The notes beneath the pieces are model-generated. The model did no database searches. It saw only the letters and a program-made list of their open reading frames with translations, and was not told the origin of the DNA. Positions 34,867-49,329 of a stretch of DNA of 64,000 bases are shown in pieces. Every line of letters starts with the position of its first letter. Within the stretch, counting starts at the first letter, position 1. Origin of the DNA: Aphelenchoides besseyi (taxonomy: Eukaryota > Nematoda > Chromadorea > Rhabditida > Aphelenchoididae); NCBI GenBank assembly GCA_024699855.1, contig JAMPIQ010000001.1:3348001-3412000 (forward strand), in the 5' to 3' direction. A program made the position numbers and the translations under genes.

Positions 34867-35364
34867 GTGTTCATTTATTCGATTCACATTTTTCAAATTG
34901 GTTTCGAACAGAGCAAATAACTCATATTTGTATTGTAGTGTTTTCAATACGTTTATCCAATTCGAACTTATTACTCAGATCTTTTAACAACAAAACTTCT
35001 GTTCAATCTACAAGTTTACATCTGACAGTTGATCCTATAAGGAATGGAAACAAAGAATTTAAACCGTACAATGATGGGCAATGATATTCGGTCGATGTGT
35101 AACGGGATTTAAGGATCTGATCGCTTAGTTTGCAACCGGCATGTGCGCTGGCTTGGGTAGACCTTCCCAGTACTTCAAGTAAGCGTAGAAGACTTGCTGT
35201 TGAATTCGAGTGGACAAGTAAGCGAGTGGTGTGAATTGGAACCTAAAAGTGAAGTTTGTTAACCCATTTCAATTAATCGAAATAGTAATCTCTTTTAAAG
35301 GTCGCACATTTAGAGCGAATATTTTCGGCTCTCAATTGTTAGTTATTTTAACAAACATCGCTAA
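34867..35364. repeat. Segmental duplication, copy B (498 bases)
   Basis: Gap-free partner of 27338-27835. This copy is attached to the complete dehydrogenase gene, so it is the parental location. Confidence 0.9.
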
Positions 35365-36778
35365 TTATTTAAAACGACATTTGACATTATAATGCTGTTT
35401 GCTTACATTGAATCGTATCCAACTAAAAGTACAATTATTGTAAGAACGAATCTTCGTCACTCACTTTGATAACGACGACGTGGGAATTTGGACGTTAGAG
35501 CGCTGTAATAAGCGTCAATGACTCGATAAGATCCGCCTTGACATTTGTATTTCAAATAACCAGCAACAAGATTTTGAGTGAATCTGAAAACAACCATAAG
35601 AATAAAGGCTTTTGAACGTCAGCTTACTTCAAGTAATGTTCACCGTATTCTTCTTTAAGCCTCTCAGGCAGACGATCCCAAACCATTTTGACGTCATCAG
35701 CAGCTGCCAACGGGTTTGCTTGAGGTGAAGTGAAGAATCCGGGCTGCAATGAAACAAGTGAACAGAATCTTGTTACTTCTAACCTCTAATACAGAGACAT
35801 GAACGCCCCATTGCGCGAGCTCAACGCGAATTGTATCACAATAAGCAGCAATCGCGTGCTTGGAAACGTTGTACGGTCCGCCAGTTGGTGGGCAAATCTA
35901 AACATCGCTTATGCAAACCTTAAATATAGAATAGAAACATACCTTGGCGCAGATGCTGGAAACCGACACAATTCGGCCTTGAGCTTTTTTGACCAAATCC
36001 ATGAATGCATGTGTAACACGAATATGTCCCAAGGTGTTGATATCCCAGAATCTTTGATACCTGAAAACCAATGTTTACATACGATGTAACCAAAGAATTG
36101 ATATGAGAATATCTTAGATTTGTAAAATTCGTCAACCGTCGACTTTTGGGTTAACTCGATTGGAAAATACTATGAAAGTTGACGGCTATGAGACATTAAT
36201 GCATTCAGAGATTCCGTTAAACTTACATTTCAGGTGTCTGCCATTCGTCCCAAGCACGATTGTCGCCAATTCCGGCGTTATTGACGATTCCTCCAATCAA
36301 CGATATTACGACTAACAACCCAGAATCACTTACCCCAAAGCTTTTTGTTTCCTAAACGTTCGTCCACGAATTCACGTGCACGCTTGACAGACTCGGGATC
36401 TCGCAGATTCAACGAAAATGGTTGCATAAGATTCTCGCCATTTGGAAACTGCTTTGCCTCTTCGAGAATTCCTTTGATTCCAGCATCTGTTAAGCAACCA
36501 GCGAAAACAGCCATTCCATTCTTGATGCACTTGATTGCCAAGTCATGACCAAAACCGGAATCACAGCTGCAAGCTGGATCATTCGAATATTAAAATTCAA
36601 AGACTCACCCGGAAATCACAACCGCTTTATCATCGAGACGTGAGATTGGAATTCGCTCCAAAAGCCGACAAGCAAAGAAATAAACAGTCCATGCAGCAAT
36701 AATGTAGAAAGCAGCGTATTGAATGGTTGCGAACGTGATTCCAATGACGACTAACCACACGAGATATTCGTCCAACAT
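35125..36778 (-). CDS. Membrane-anchored short-chain dehydrogenase, retinol/hydroxysteroid dehydrogenase type (copy 2)
   Basis: Starts with MLDEYLVW at 36778 and ends at 35125-35127. A long hydrophobic anchor (VVIGITFATIQYAAFYIIAA) precedes the SDR core: VVISGCDSGFG cofactor motif, NNAGIG, VSVSSICAKI with the serine, and the catalytic YNVSK. Later blocks are VLEPGFFTSPQANP and RRRYQ, then a 16-base micro-exon for GYDS and the final exon FQFTPLAYLSTR ... KPAHMPVAN. It shares all of this with the paralogue at 24841-26310. Likely an ER-bound NAD(P)(H)-dependent alcohol/ketone enzyme for sterols or retinoids; the substrate is not readable. Its last exon and adjacent intron are duplicated at 27338-27835. 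Confidence 0.88.
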
Positions 36779-37901
36779 TTTGATTGTCAACAAGACGTTT
36801 AGTCGACACACCAAACGAACTCACCCGCTCAAATGAGCGTTTCCAATCGAACTAGCGACTTATATTCACTGTACTAAAAGAATATGAGCAAACTGGGCGG
36901 TACAAAACTCTCAGCTCTTCGTACAATGCACGATCCCTCAAATAATCAAAACAATATTCATCCTACTGGGCGGGAATTTCTTTTTATCTTTGTATGCATG
37001 ATAACATTTCCTTTGCTCGAAACCGAGAAGCTACAAAACGCCGTTTATTTTGTTCTTTGAGTTGATCAACTTTTACATCGCTAATAATCATAAAATCAGA
37101 TCGCCTTCACTAACTTCCATTAACCGAAAGTTCTTCTCGAAAACGTTTGTCGATTAGACGGAACCTTTGTTCAAGATGATCTTTTCGTTGTCGTTGTTGC
37201 GCGTCTTCAAAATAGAATCAGTCAATTGTTGGTTGTATTTTGTACTTTTGATTCCATTCGTCCTCTTTGCATTAGTGGCAATTCTTGGCTGTAACAATGA
37301 ACTTTAGCCGGACGGACCGCTTTGATTCAATCCTTCAGGGTTTAGTGATAACCCAGCAGTCCAAACATGAACTCGAGGACAAAAGTCGTCTTCGTCCTCT
37401 TTTCTGTTCGTTTTTTAAAGGTTGTTTGCGCACAAAACAGACGACCTTCGATTGCCCTTTGCACCCTGTTTCTAGCAAACGAAAATGTATCGCTAATTTT
37501 ATCACTTCTTTCCAATCAATTGACAACGTTCATTAATTGCCTGACTGTAAACTGTTGGATTCGTTTTATTACACCGCTGATAAGAAGCGTAAGTTCGGAG
37601 GTCTTCTTAAGTTGCACGTTGCCATTCGCTCAAGTACATGCCTATTCGTTTGATCATCGTGCATCTTCTGTTCGCTGTAATGTCGTCGATAAATCACGTC
37701 CAAACGTTACGCGCCAGCAACTTTCACATCTCCAACTTCGCAGTAATCAATTTTCACAATTTGCAATAACACCAAAACTCGGCGGTTTGTGTGCAAACAC
37801 AACAAAACACTATTTATTCCTGCTTAAAGCTCTTGAAATTCAACCGAATAATTGGAGAAACTACCCGAAATCAAAGTTCTATTGCAATTGTTAAAGAGAA
37901 T
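36779..37901. other. Intergenic region between the ABCA gene and dehydrogenase copy 2
   Basis: 1.1 kb between two minus-strand genes: the promoter of the dehydrogenase and the 3' flank of the transporter. Frames at 37285-37894 (+) have no splice-supported continuation and no known domain. No RNA gene seen. Confidence 0.4.
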
Positions 37902-40900
37902 TTAAAGCGTCGTTCGTTCCATCGTTCCCGTTTCCTCGGTTGTTGCTTCGTTGGTTTTCCCATTCTTCATTTCATTCGACGTTTCCGTGTTCGATGAGGC
38001 GGCTGCAAATGACACAAACACATCGTCGAGCGAAGTCTGCAACATTTCAACGTACGACACCCCAACGATTAACACAAACCTGAGTAATCGAGTAATCTTC
38101 GATTGTGTAAAGCTCTTGCAACTGAAAATTTCGATTAGAATCCGACCATCGTTTGTTCTTACCAGTGCAATACCCTTGAATAAGGACGGCAAAACGGTAC
38201 TACTACCACGAACTCGATAGAAAAATGTGTGCATATGAATGGAAATCAACTGCAATATACTCGTCGTTCTCTCGTCCAATTGGTAAACATACCTCTGCTT
38301 TTGGAAGTATTTCAGACAACTTCTCTTTGATGGCATCGATGTCCTTTTGTTTTGCGGCTTTGATTGTCAACGTATATCCGTCGCCGAATCTGAAACTCGT
38401 TGATAAATTCAATTCGTAGAACAATTCGCACTTTTCTTTTAAATGGGTGATCGATCCAATGCACTGAAATTGTCCTTCGACCATAATTGCTGTACGAGTA
38501 CAAAGTGCTTCACATTCTTCCATACTATGACTTGTGATTATAACAGTGCGACCAGTGCGTCGTAACTGCAAAATTAGATTCCACATGAACTGTTGACTAC
38601 TTGGATCCATCCCCGCACTCGGTTCTAAATCATCGAATGTTGTTAGAAGATAATCGGCAGCTTACCATCGAGTAAAACAACCGGTGGATCGGAAATCAGA
38701 GCAATTGCGGCCGACAATTTTCGTTTGTTTCCGCCCGAAAGTGATTCTGCGGTCTCGTTGGCGTACGGTTTCAACTTCATGTGTCCAATCGCCCATTGAA
38801 CCGTCTCATCGATGTCGATCTCACAAACGCCACGAATTCGAGCATAAAATATCAAATGCTCACGAACCGTCAATTTCATATTCAGAGCATCGAACTGAGG
38901 ACAATAACCAATGTCGCGTAAGGAAAGAAAGTTGTTTTTAACGATACTAAACAGATTGAATAGAATGATATGATAAGTAAGTGGTCACCTTGATCCACAA
39001 ACCACTACATCACCACTGCCAATTGATAGACTTCCAGTCAACATACTAAATGTGGTTGTTTTACCAGCTCCATTAACTCCTGAAAGGTTTAAGTTGCAAA
39101 TATTTGTTTGTAATCACGCAGTAAATACAAAGTTAATGTTCTTGATAACTTACCAAGCAATCCGAAACATTCGCCATTAGCAACAGAAAATGTGATCCCT
39201 TTGACTACCAGATCCTGCTTGTTGTATGTCTAAATCTTCTCTTTTGATTAAAGTCAAATGAACTAAAGAACCTTGCACAGCTTTTTAACTACAACACCAT
39301 AACCATCATACTCGTCCATTTCTTCGACCATTCGTTGTTCCGTTTTTACATCTTCATCCAACATACTGCTGTTCACTTGCTCTTCGTACAATTGTATAGT
39401 CCTCTTCTTCTCGAACACCCTAAAAACTTTGACAATCGAAAAGTAAGACAAAAGGATCTCTACCGCATGAATTTGAAAAGAACATCTCGATACTCAATAA
39501 TCATCAAAACAATTAGGTAAAAGATGGCAGAGAAACACAAACAAGAAATATGTTTGCCCATGAGTTCCCATTCACTCATCAACGGTATTGGCAGTTTATG
39601 AGCCAAATCAGATCGTCCAATGTTTTCTTAAACAATACACGACCAGTTCGCATGACAAACGCAAAACAAACCCAAAAACTTGGTTCCAAAAATGCGAAGG
39701 TTGTGAATGAAGGAAAGCCGATTGATTGCCATCCCAAGATTGTACGGTGGAATGATCAGAAAAACGATGGAGCAAATATTGTTTGCAATTTCCAGTCCTT
39801 CATCCGAGGTTTGCAAATTCTCCAACAAGATGACCGAAGTTGTGGACACAACTCCAAAGAGAAACAGTCCGATACTTATAATTGCGAACGCCATCGATGG
39901 AACAGAAAAGAACATTTGACAGATGTATATAAAAGGCAAAATACATAATCTGAAACGACAATAAATTTCTTGTGAAGCTTCTGCGAGTTACCCGTAGACA
40001 ATGAACATAATCACTGATGTCACCAAGGCTTCAAAAGTAAACGTAAACAATTCAGTTCCAATTGACCAATACATAAAGATCATGAGAATAACGCACGCAA
40101 AGTAGAAAGTCTAAATGTCCACATTAAGTGTGTTCTGGAGCTTTAGATCTTACAAAATCGTAGATAAAGTTGACGGTGTGATAAAGCCACGGATTGATGC
40201 CAAAAACCCGCTGTAGATGTTTACTTCGTGATGAGTTTTCGTTTACCAAAAAGACCGAAAAACGAGCGGTGATTACGCACAGTGCTAGAGTCATCAAAAC
40301 GACTCGAAAAGTTCCACTCTTTTGACTAAATGAAAATCCAAATCACAAAGCATATGAAAAAACTCACATAGCAGCTGAATTCAATATGTTTTCGGCTGTG
40401 TCGTTCATAGGATGATTGATTGCATAGATACCAAATTGGTTAGGCGATTGATCAGGACGCAGACGAGATCGTAGAGCAGCATTGTAAAACGAGTTGACGT
40501 TAACTGGCAACGCTGCCCACGCTTTGTTGTTGAACCAAACCTTAAGAAACTTGAAGTAACTTGATTACATTTGGTTTTACTTTGACTCCTTCTTCGATAT
40601 CCAAATAGTCGAAGATTTGCTCAATTGAATCGATAACTGTTGGATTGTTTGGTACAAACGTGTCGTTCTCAGTAACCAATGGCGTTTCGTTCAAAACCTT
40701 TTGCCAATCGAAGGACAAAGACGTTGAAAGATTTGTGAAAATCGACCACGAAGCTCGAAATCCTTTTTTGATGAATTTCAAATCCTCTTCCGTCAAACCA
40801 TGTTGATTTCGATGTCCGAACGTCCAACCACCCAACAACGCAGGTTTCATTTCGGTTGTGTTATCAAACGTGATTAGACGAAATTGCGAAATGTTCCGAC

Positions 40901-43900
40901 CATTCAAATCGTACAAACGATCGGTTGTGTTAAAGATTGTTTTCTGGAGACTATCAATCGGAAAGTCGTTTTTGGTCGTGCAGTTCCAACCAATAGTATC
41001 CACGCATCCGCATGTTTGTGGAACATTATAAGTAACATTACGGTCCACTGTGAAGTTTAACATTTGTGTAGCCGATCCGTCAACACAATCCATCGGACGT
41101 CCGGAATGTGACTTTAAATTCGCATTCTCGACGCATCGTATTCCCGGTCCGGGATTGCTAGTCAACGCGTTGTAGTAGTTCATAGCCGATGAAGAGTTTT
41201 GGTTCCACACAGCTGTGTAATAGGTTGTACCGTTTCCGTACAACGCAGATGTCAAATCCAATGGTTTCTGAGCGACCATAAACTTCGTATCTCGATTCTC
41301 AATTTGCGTTTTTGCATAAATCTCCGCAATGAAAAGAACAATAATCGGTAACAACAACTAAAATGACAGTCTAGAATATTCGCTTCCGGATGATGTCTTT
41401 ACCTCCACAAAAATTGGCACCAAATTTCGACGTGATATATGAATTCGTTTGAGGAATAAAGCGCGAGTTTGTTGTGACCGTAGCACCAACAGTGACTTAA
41501 CAAATGACATCGGTGGATGAACGATATCTAAAGATGTCAATCGAATCTTCGGTTAAAGTCACTACTTGCCTTCTTCCTCATCTTCTTTTACAAGTTCATT
41601 GGAATCGATGTCTACCGCATTTGCGGTCTTTATGATGTCCGTTGCAACGTAGTTACGCGATCGACCCCAACAGCAACACCAACGTTTTAATCGCGTTAAA
41701 ATGCCCGGATACTTTTTGAGAATGATTTCACGATGTGGAGCAATAGTTAAGAAGATCTAAACAAGAATTTACAATACGTGGCTGAGTGATTGAACAAACT
41801 TGTTGAAGAGATGGAGCCGAAAAGCCGTAAGATTCGATTCCTAATTGTTGTTTCGAGGATTCCAAATTTTCGAAGAATCCGGTCAATCGATTCGTCGACA
41901 AATCCAACGGTATCAAGTACTCCAATTCAACGCCCAAATCTTCGATTAACTTGATTTCATTGTATCGGTGAGTAACAAGAAATGAGTCCATTTTTGAGCG
42001 TACTGTCTCAACATTCGAATTGTTTCGAGTCGACTGAGTACTTTGTCTACGTTCCAAATTGAACACAGATGGTGATTTGACAACAGATAAACAAAATCCT
42101 TTGCCAAATCGTTTCTTCAAAAACATCGATGAGCCGGCGGTTTTCAGTTGACCTTCAGATATGATGGCAATTCGATCGGAAAGAACGTCTGCTTCGTCCA
42201 TATGATGTGTAGAGAGGAGTATCGTTCGATCTAAAGATGTTAATTAAAAACAAAGCATTCAGCAACTGCAGTTTACTTTCTTTGTGTTTAATCAACAAAG
42301 ACCAGATTCCTCGACGAGCGTGCGCGTCGATTCCTGCCGTTGGTTCGTCCAATATAACCAATTTGCTACCACCAATCAATGCGATCCCAATGCATAGCTT
42401 TCTTTTCATTCCACCTACAACATAAGATCCAATTGCAAACGATCTTACTCACCTGACAACTGATTGGAGAGGGCGTATCGCTTATCAGTAAGTCCAATAT
42501 CTTTTAGAAACAATTCTACTTCGTGATTGAGTTGCGAATTTGGAACTCCTTTTAAACGACCGTAGAATTGTAACTAAACAAGAAACATAACAGTACGAAT
42601 AGATGTAAGTACCTGTTCTTCAACGGTCATGTTGTCAAAAAGAATGTTGTGTTGTGGACAAACTCCCAAATGGTCACGAATAGCGGGCATATCACGTCGT
42701 ATATCTTTACCGTATACTAATGCCGTACCACTTGTAGGAGAATAGAGTCCGCATAGAATCGACCTAAAAATTTCTAGTTTAGAAGCAAAGCTTTTAACTC
42801 ACATTGTAGTTGTCTTTCCAGCGCCATTATGTCCAACTAAATAGTCGTGTGTTACTTGATTTATCACTTAACTTACGAAATCCAGTGATTTGATTTTCAT
42901 AGAAACGCACGTTCAAAGAATCCAATGCTTTTGTGTTGTTATCGTAAATTTTTACCATATCGCGAATTTCAACGGCCATCTTTTGCGACGGAGGCATTGG
43001 CTCGATATCACTGGATGCTAGAAAATTATAAGTGAATGTTATCATGTATGAAGTCGTACTCTCGGAAAATATACAACCCGATGATCGAAGCCCTTCAAGT
43101 GGATTCGATCCGATTCCACGCCAATAAGAACGTGTGAAACAAAAGTAGAAAGGCTGGCTAACACCATAAGCTCCGGGGAAAACCGCACTGATATACCAAG
43201 CAAGAATGCTGTATATCACTACGTCGATTATCAAAGCGACCAATACGTGTACAAATTTAACGTGATATTCTGAAATAGAAATAAATGGAAATTTCTTTCA
43301 ACAACCTTCTAATCCAATTTGATCCAAAGTCGCCCATTTTGCCATCTTTCCATCTTCTGCATATGCGATCATCGTGAAACCATAACCGATGGCGCTTTGT
43401 GGAAGAATCAACTAAAAAATTTGAGTTCAAACAACTTGACGGCTAATAAACTTACAGTTAACATCGTGAACGTAAAGTTGTTGGATCGAATAGACAATTG
43501 AAATGGAATGAACATTAGAAAGAAGAATAGAGCCGTGCATGCAGTAGCTAAATTGGCACGAGAGAAGAACGTCGACAAATAGACACATTGAGCAGCACAT
43601 GCAAAAGAAAATAGAAAGAGAATAACCATCAGTAAGCTCAAGTCTGTATGTGGTAAAATTCGGCCGTACTAAAGTTCGTAATTAATTGCCATTCATTTGC
43701 AACTGTTTACCTTAAGCAACGTTGAAATAATCAAAATCGAAACGATGTTGAATACAATGGTTTGAAAAGCCCAAGCCAACCAGTGTATAACATCGCCAAG
43801 ACCCATAATTCGCATCATTTCTTTCAATCGCATTTCTTTTTCGTATACAATGTTTTTAACCAACAAAGCTGCTGGAGTCATCCACGACAACATTACAAAC

Positions 43901-46326
43901 AACGAGAGGAAGATCGTAATGTTAAATCTGAAATCGTTCAACTAAAAAAACTAAACGAGCAGACTCTTACGAATCGGATTTTGTACACGGGTAAGCTGAA
44001 ACATCATATACCCACTTAATAAGATGGTGATCAACACTTACGTTCTTGTTGTGCGTAGACTCCGACTCTTAATGTTGAATTGGTTACATGTTCGACGATT
44101 CGACTCTCCAGTTGTTCTTGAAGGAAAACAAAACCAAATGTCAAGTATTTAAGATCAATCAATGGATTGTCCCGGGCAATAACACTCCACATATCGGATA
44201 TTGCACCGGTTGCTAAACAACGATTTCTTATAAAAACCAACTGCTTTTCTAAACTTACAATCAACCAATCGTGGTTGATGTCGAATTTTGTATTTGACCA
44301 TTGGTGGTAGTTTGTCGACCGTTAAATTCAAGTCCGGAAACACAATGCTCGTAAAGTATTCGCTGTAGTCGCCCAAACATATCGCCAACTTCTCCAACTC
44401 ATGTTCGTCATCGACAAAAATGAAACGATTCAAGCGAATGCACTAAAATCTCATAAGAATCACAAATCAACAGAGACAAACAAACAGATGTTGCATTCAC
44501 AATCGTATCCAAAATCCCTTTAATTTGCGGGAAAAGCGATCGTTTGTCTGTTGAGCTTCCAAAAGCGTGTTCCAATGTCGAAGCGGTTTCATTGTCGATC
44601 AGTCCATAATCAAAAAGATTTTTTGCCAAATTCTAAACGATAAATTCAAATTAGAGCACAGAAAAAGCTCTTACTTCAGCAGCAACACTCAAATTACTTG
44701 CAGCCATTTCGTCTTGAAGATCAAAAGCTAAATTGTTCAGATCGACTGTCATGTCACGAAGAAGGCTCAGATAACGAAACGGTTCATTGAGCGGTTCGAT
44801 AATGGATCGAACAAGAGGAGTATCGGGACTAACAAGTATGTATCCTTGAATCATCGATCGTGCCATTTTGAAGTTCAAAATGTTGTGCGAACAGTGATTC
44901 ACTGTACCAATCGTTAGTTTATACCGACAGACTTACTTACATTCATGAACCGTAATATTTCCACAGACTTCTTTGCCAGAACGCGTTTCCGAAGGAATAG
45001 CATCTTGTATAAAATCCATGAGCTTCCGTTTAATGCTCACGAGCACCGAATTTGGATTGAAGACGAGTCCAAACTTGTTGTTTTCATTGTTGAGAACTTC
45101 TACAAGTTGTTTGTAAACACTGAATTACACAATTATGTAAACCTTTAAAGGTTCCGCAAAAAAGAGCGTCCAACATCGAAGATTGATTGTAGCCACGAAG
45201 AAAATGAGGCAAAGGAAAATGAGTGAACAGGATCGAAAGACCATTTGTTGTGAAGCTCGGTTGAATATGTTCGGGAATGTTTGACATAAAGTTGGGTCGA
45301 TTATGCTAAATGATATGGTACAGTAAAGAGCAATTAGCTTTGTAGGTCAACCTCAAAAAAGCGAATAGATAAGTTATTAATGTCGAAGTTTTCAGCATAG
45401 CCCGCATATGCAAGAGTCAAATACGAGAATGAGATCTTACACAAATCCAAATCGGTCACATTGAAACCTTCGCCTTCGAAGCACAAATTCAATTTGTTTG
45501 AATCGCAAAGGGTGTCAATTGGCGAACTCCACATGGTCAATGGATCTGATTTTTGGTATTGTGTATACTAAACAAGATTAATTCCTTAAGAACTCGACTT
45601 ACTGCATCATAAACACAAATTGGAAACAGTGGAGTGAGATAAAGGTTGTTAAACTTCTCGACATCCTCATCATCGTATTCTAGGCCTTCACGTAGAACTT
45701 CGTCCATATCCGATTCCGATGCGAAGAGCAAATGAAAGGGATATCGTTTGCGAGAATCAGGGTCATTTTGAGCTTCAGATATCGTGCGTACCCAAAAGGC
45801 AATCTGATCGAAAATCACACTCCACGCTTCAGTTTGATAGCCAAGATAATAGAAAAGATCGGTAAGCCAACGAATACCATTAACGGCACTAAATTTATAG
45901 TTGTATTCGAGCTTACTATTAAATCTACCTCGATTCACGAGTCGAATTGTTGATCACAATCTTTTCGTCTCCTGTCGTCGGAGCCTGATTACAGTTGTTC
46001 ATGTAGGAACAAAAGAAACCGTGAGCAAAAGGCAACACTCCAGCAGAAGGAAAAGGTTTAGAATCATAGTGGCCTTAAAAATTGTCTCATAACTGTCTTT
46101 TATTTTAGTTTTCTTACAAACTGGTGCATCGACATCAAAATTACGAGTTCGAATAAGAACAACCAATAAAAACAAAAGGGTTGGTATCAGAATTTCGATA
46201 AAAACAAGAATCTAAATTGTGTAACTTAATCAGTTAACTACACAAAGTTCATTCAACCTTCTGTTTTCGCTTAATTATATACGCTTTCCATAGCAAGAGC
46301 AGGAACTGTCGCCACACCGACAACAT
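37902..46326 (-). CDS. ABCA-type full ABC transporter (CED-7/ABT family)
   Basis: More than twenty exons from [14 protein letters not shown] at 46326 to the stop at 37902-37904. Order: first membrane span ([20 protein letters not shown]), a large extracellular loop opening with the ABCA hallmark [14 protein letters not shown], a membrane block (about 43.4-44.0 kb), NBD1 ([30 protein letters not shown]), a second loop (40.5-41.4 kb, several N-x-S/T and cysteines), a second membrane block (39.5-40.5 kb), and NBD2 ([25 protein letters not shown]-type D-loop after an exon junction). The end EDYSITQ ... [10 protein letters not shown] is typical ABCA. Such transporters move lipids; CED-7 acts in engulfment. 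I cannot choose between CED-7 and ABT orthology. Both nucleotide sites look complete. Confidence 0.92.
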
Positions 46327-47237
46327 TACGGTGTGAGATGGCCAATAAAATGCCTGGTATCAATCTGCCAAGCAAATAGACGCGGAATGAATCAGTAACG
46401 AGTTCGAAAATCTCATTTGACGAATACAAAACTCTGAAAATACAATTATCAGCTGGGGGCAGTTTCCGTGACAACAAAAAACAACACAAGTGCATCCATT
46501 GCGCACGCCGCAGTTCATTAAAAGTTTCTGCTTGAAGTTTCGAATTCACACTTGCAGTTCTGGGACTTCGCAAAGCTGAATGAGCTAATAACTCGTTAAC
46601 GAGAGCACTCATCATCGTAAATTGGGATTGTGCGAAAATACGTCAGCTGTGCAAACTCTATGCTTACCTTAGACGCTTGTCATTTAATCGACACACCCAT
46701 CGGAAACGGTTCCTCAGGCCGGAAGAGTCGCTAATCTCCAATCAGACACAAATATGAATTGCACACAACGACAATAAACGACGATCTGCTTCGTGATTTC
46801 AAAACTTTCCCATCATGTCTGTTATCAATTGAAGATATCAACCAACTTGTTGTCCATAACAACAAAAACCAAAGCAGTAAATCGGCGCATCACTTCGACA
46901 GAAAAATACCAAAACATAAACTACATGTAAAACGCATGATTAGCATAATATTGACCGAGTTCATTGGCGGTCTGTAATGCCGTTCATCCCATTTTGGAGT
47001 TTCAATTTTCGACGTTCAATAAGTCACATCGGAAAACTGCATCTCAAACCTCTGAGTGGTCTCGAGCCGATTTCGCCTGTTCGAATGCCACACAGTAATC
47101 GCTAGCTCTCGCTGTTGAGCCTCGTTTTCTGTTCGCTCCGATTTTTGCTTTCGGGTTCGTGATATTCGTGGCTTTTACTCGAGTTTTTGTTATTTCGATT
47201 GTTCCAGGTTTCAACACAAAAAACTTCGTGATTGAAA
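46327..47237. promoter_or_regulatory. Divergent region, ABCA gene (-) / rps-15 (+)
   Basis: 911 bases between two divergent starts, so it should hold both promoters. A 114-codon minus-strand frame overlaps the ABCA start in another frame (46271-46615) and is treated as a shadow or a leader. The rps-15 leader has an acceptor-like CCAG at about 47208. Confidence 0.45.
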
Positions 47238-47754
<517 letters not shown>

Positions 47755-48082
47755 TGTGTTCGTTTGTTGTTATTTTTGTTGCGATTATAAAGTTAAAGTA
47801 ATGATTGCGTTCTTAATATTTTATTCCGACTAAGACACAATCTACAAATGAAGACAGAAGCATAAAGTGATAGGCCACGTTGAATAAACTGGGCGGGCGA
47901 ATTTGTCGTGAAAGTTTGTTGTCAGAAAAGCGATCAAACGTGTTCGTTTTCAGTTGACTGCGTACAAACGAGAATATTACAAGAACAATATCCAGAATAG
48001 AGGAGCATAGCAAATAGGAGTGGAATTAGAAATCGGATGTCAGAACTTTTTATCTCTCTCTTATCGCACCGAAAGCTCATGT

Positions 48083-49329
48083 TTACAAAATTGGGATGTA
48101 GTTGTCGATTTTGTTGCGATGTCGTTGAGAAATACACTCAGCAATCCAAATGATGTTGCGCATCTCCTGTTCCTTTAATTTGATGAACGCATAGAAGACT
48201 CCGAAATGAAATTGATGCAAATACGATTGCACATTCAATTTCACCTGAACAATAGCATCAGAAAACGAATAAAAAATTCTCTAACCTCGTACTCAAAGAA
48301 CTTATCCTCCAACGTCTTTTCACCCGGATTAATTCCGCTGTTTTCGAAGAGTGATTTGTACTCGGAATAGTATTCGCAAACTTGCTTCACTTGCTCGTAT
48401 TCTTCGGTGCGTACCAGACCCATCAAACCCTCCGGATACAATTTTCCGCATTTCGGATACAATTTGCTGCGATCTTCTTTCGCCAACTCGGTACCGAAAC
48501 TGTTGATTGTGATGATGATAGCTCTTCGATCAGCCTCAAACTAAAAAGCACCATTGGTTAGAGCTTTTACGCTCCAACTCACAGCCAAAATCTCGCACAT
48601 CACTTCGGCGGTTGTACCTCCCAACTTCTTACAAAATTTGTAGAAGTCTTCGAGATACGCCTTGTAGAGTGTGTTTCGAATGATCTCCACGTTCATTTCG
48701 TCCAAATCCTGCTCATTGATGCAGTCAACAAAATACGGAGCTAAAAACCGATACAATGATTTGATTCAATTCCACTTACCCAACGGTGTGTCAACAAGAA
48801 CCGCGTTGTAGAGCTCAGCAGGAGTCGACGCGATGTGAATTGCCTCCATTTGTTCGAACGAACCGAGCGGATGACATTTGGAAATCAGCTCATTGATTGG
48901 CCGTTGATGCAAAGTGCCAGTGATCAACAAAATAATGTTGTCAATCATGTACGAATAACTGCAACACACGAGTTCATTAATCGAATCTATAGAACTCACG
49001 TGATATAATCAAGGAATGTGGAAAGTGGTTCAAGAGAATTGTTTCGCAAATGCGTGAATTCGGTGACCAACTTCTCTTTGAGCCGCTCATCGATTACCTG
49101 AACGGTAATGTTTCCCGGCTCATTGGCCAAAAAATTGCCGTAGTCCGTGGACTGAATGTGCAACTTCAGATCTGAAACGAAAAGTTGATTGAAATTTGTT
49201 TTCCTCACCTTCCAAAGTCTCGCATTGAACCAAATTGGAGTAGTCGGTCGAAGTCAAAAGTCCACTCTTGAAGCCGCGAATCAACGCCTCCAAATATCCG
49301 TGATCAATGTTAAAGAAGAATTCAGACAT
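48083..49329 (-). CDS. vha-16: V-type H+-ATPase subunit d (V0 sector)
   Basis: Five to six exons from [20 protein letters not shown] at 49329 to the stop at 48083-48085. The blocks follow the eukaryotic d subunit closely: [102 protein letters not shown] and the end [11 protein letters not shown]. Subunit d sits on the cytoplasmic face of the c-ring and couples the central stalk to proton movement. Length (about 348 residues) is normal. It converges with rps-15, 328 bases away, and diverges from the kinase gene on its other side. Confidence 0.95.

Noticed and set aside
46271..46615. 114-codon minus-strand frame beginning MMSALVNELL
   Set aside because: It overlaps the ABCA start in another frame. 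The ABCA frame from 46326 splices directly into the first membrane span, while this one ends at once.
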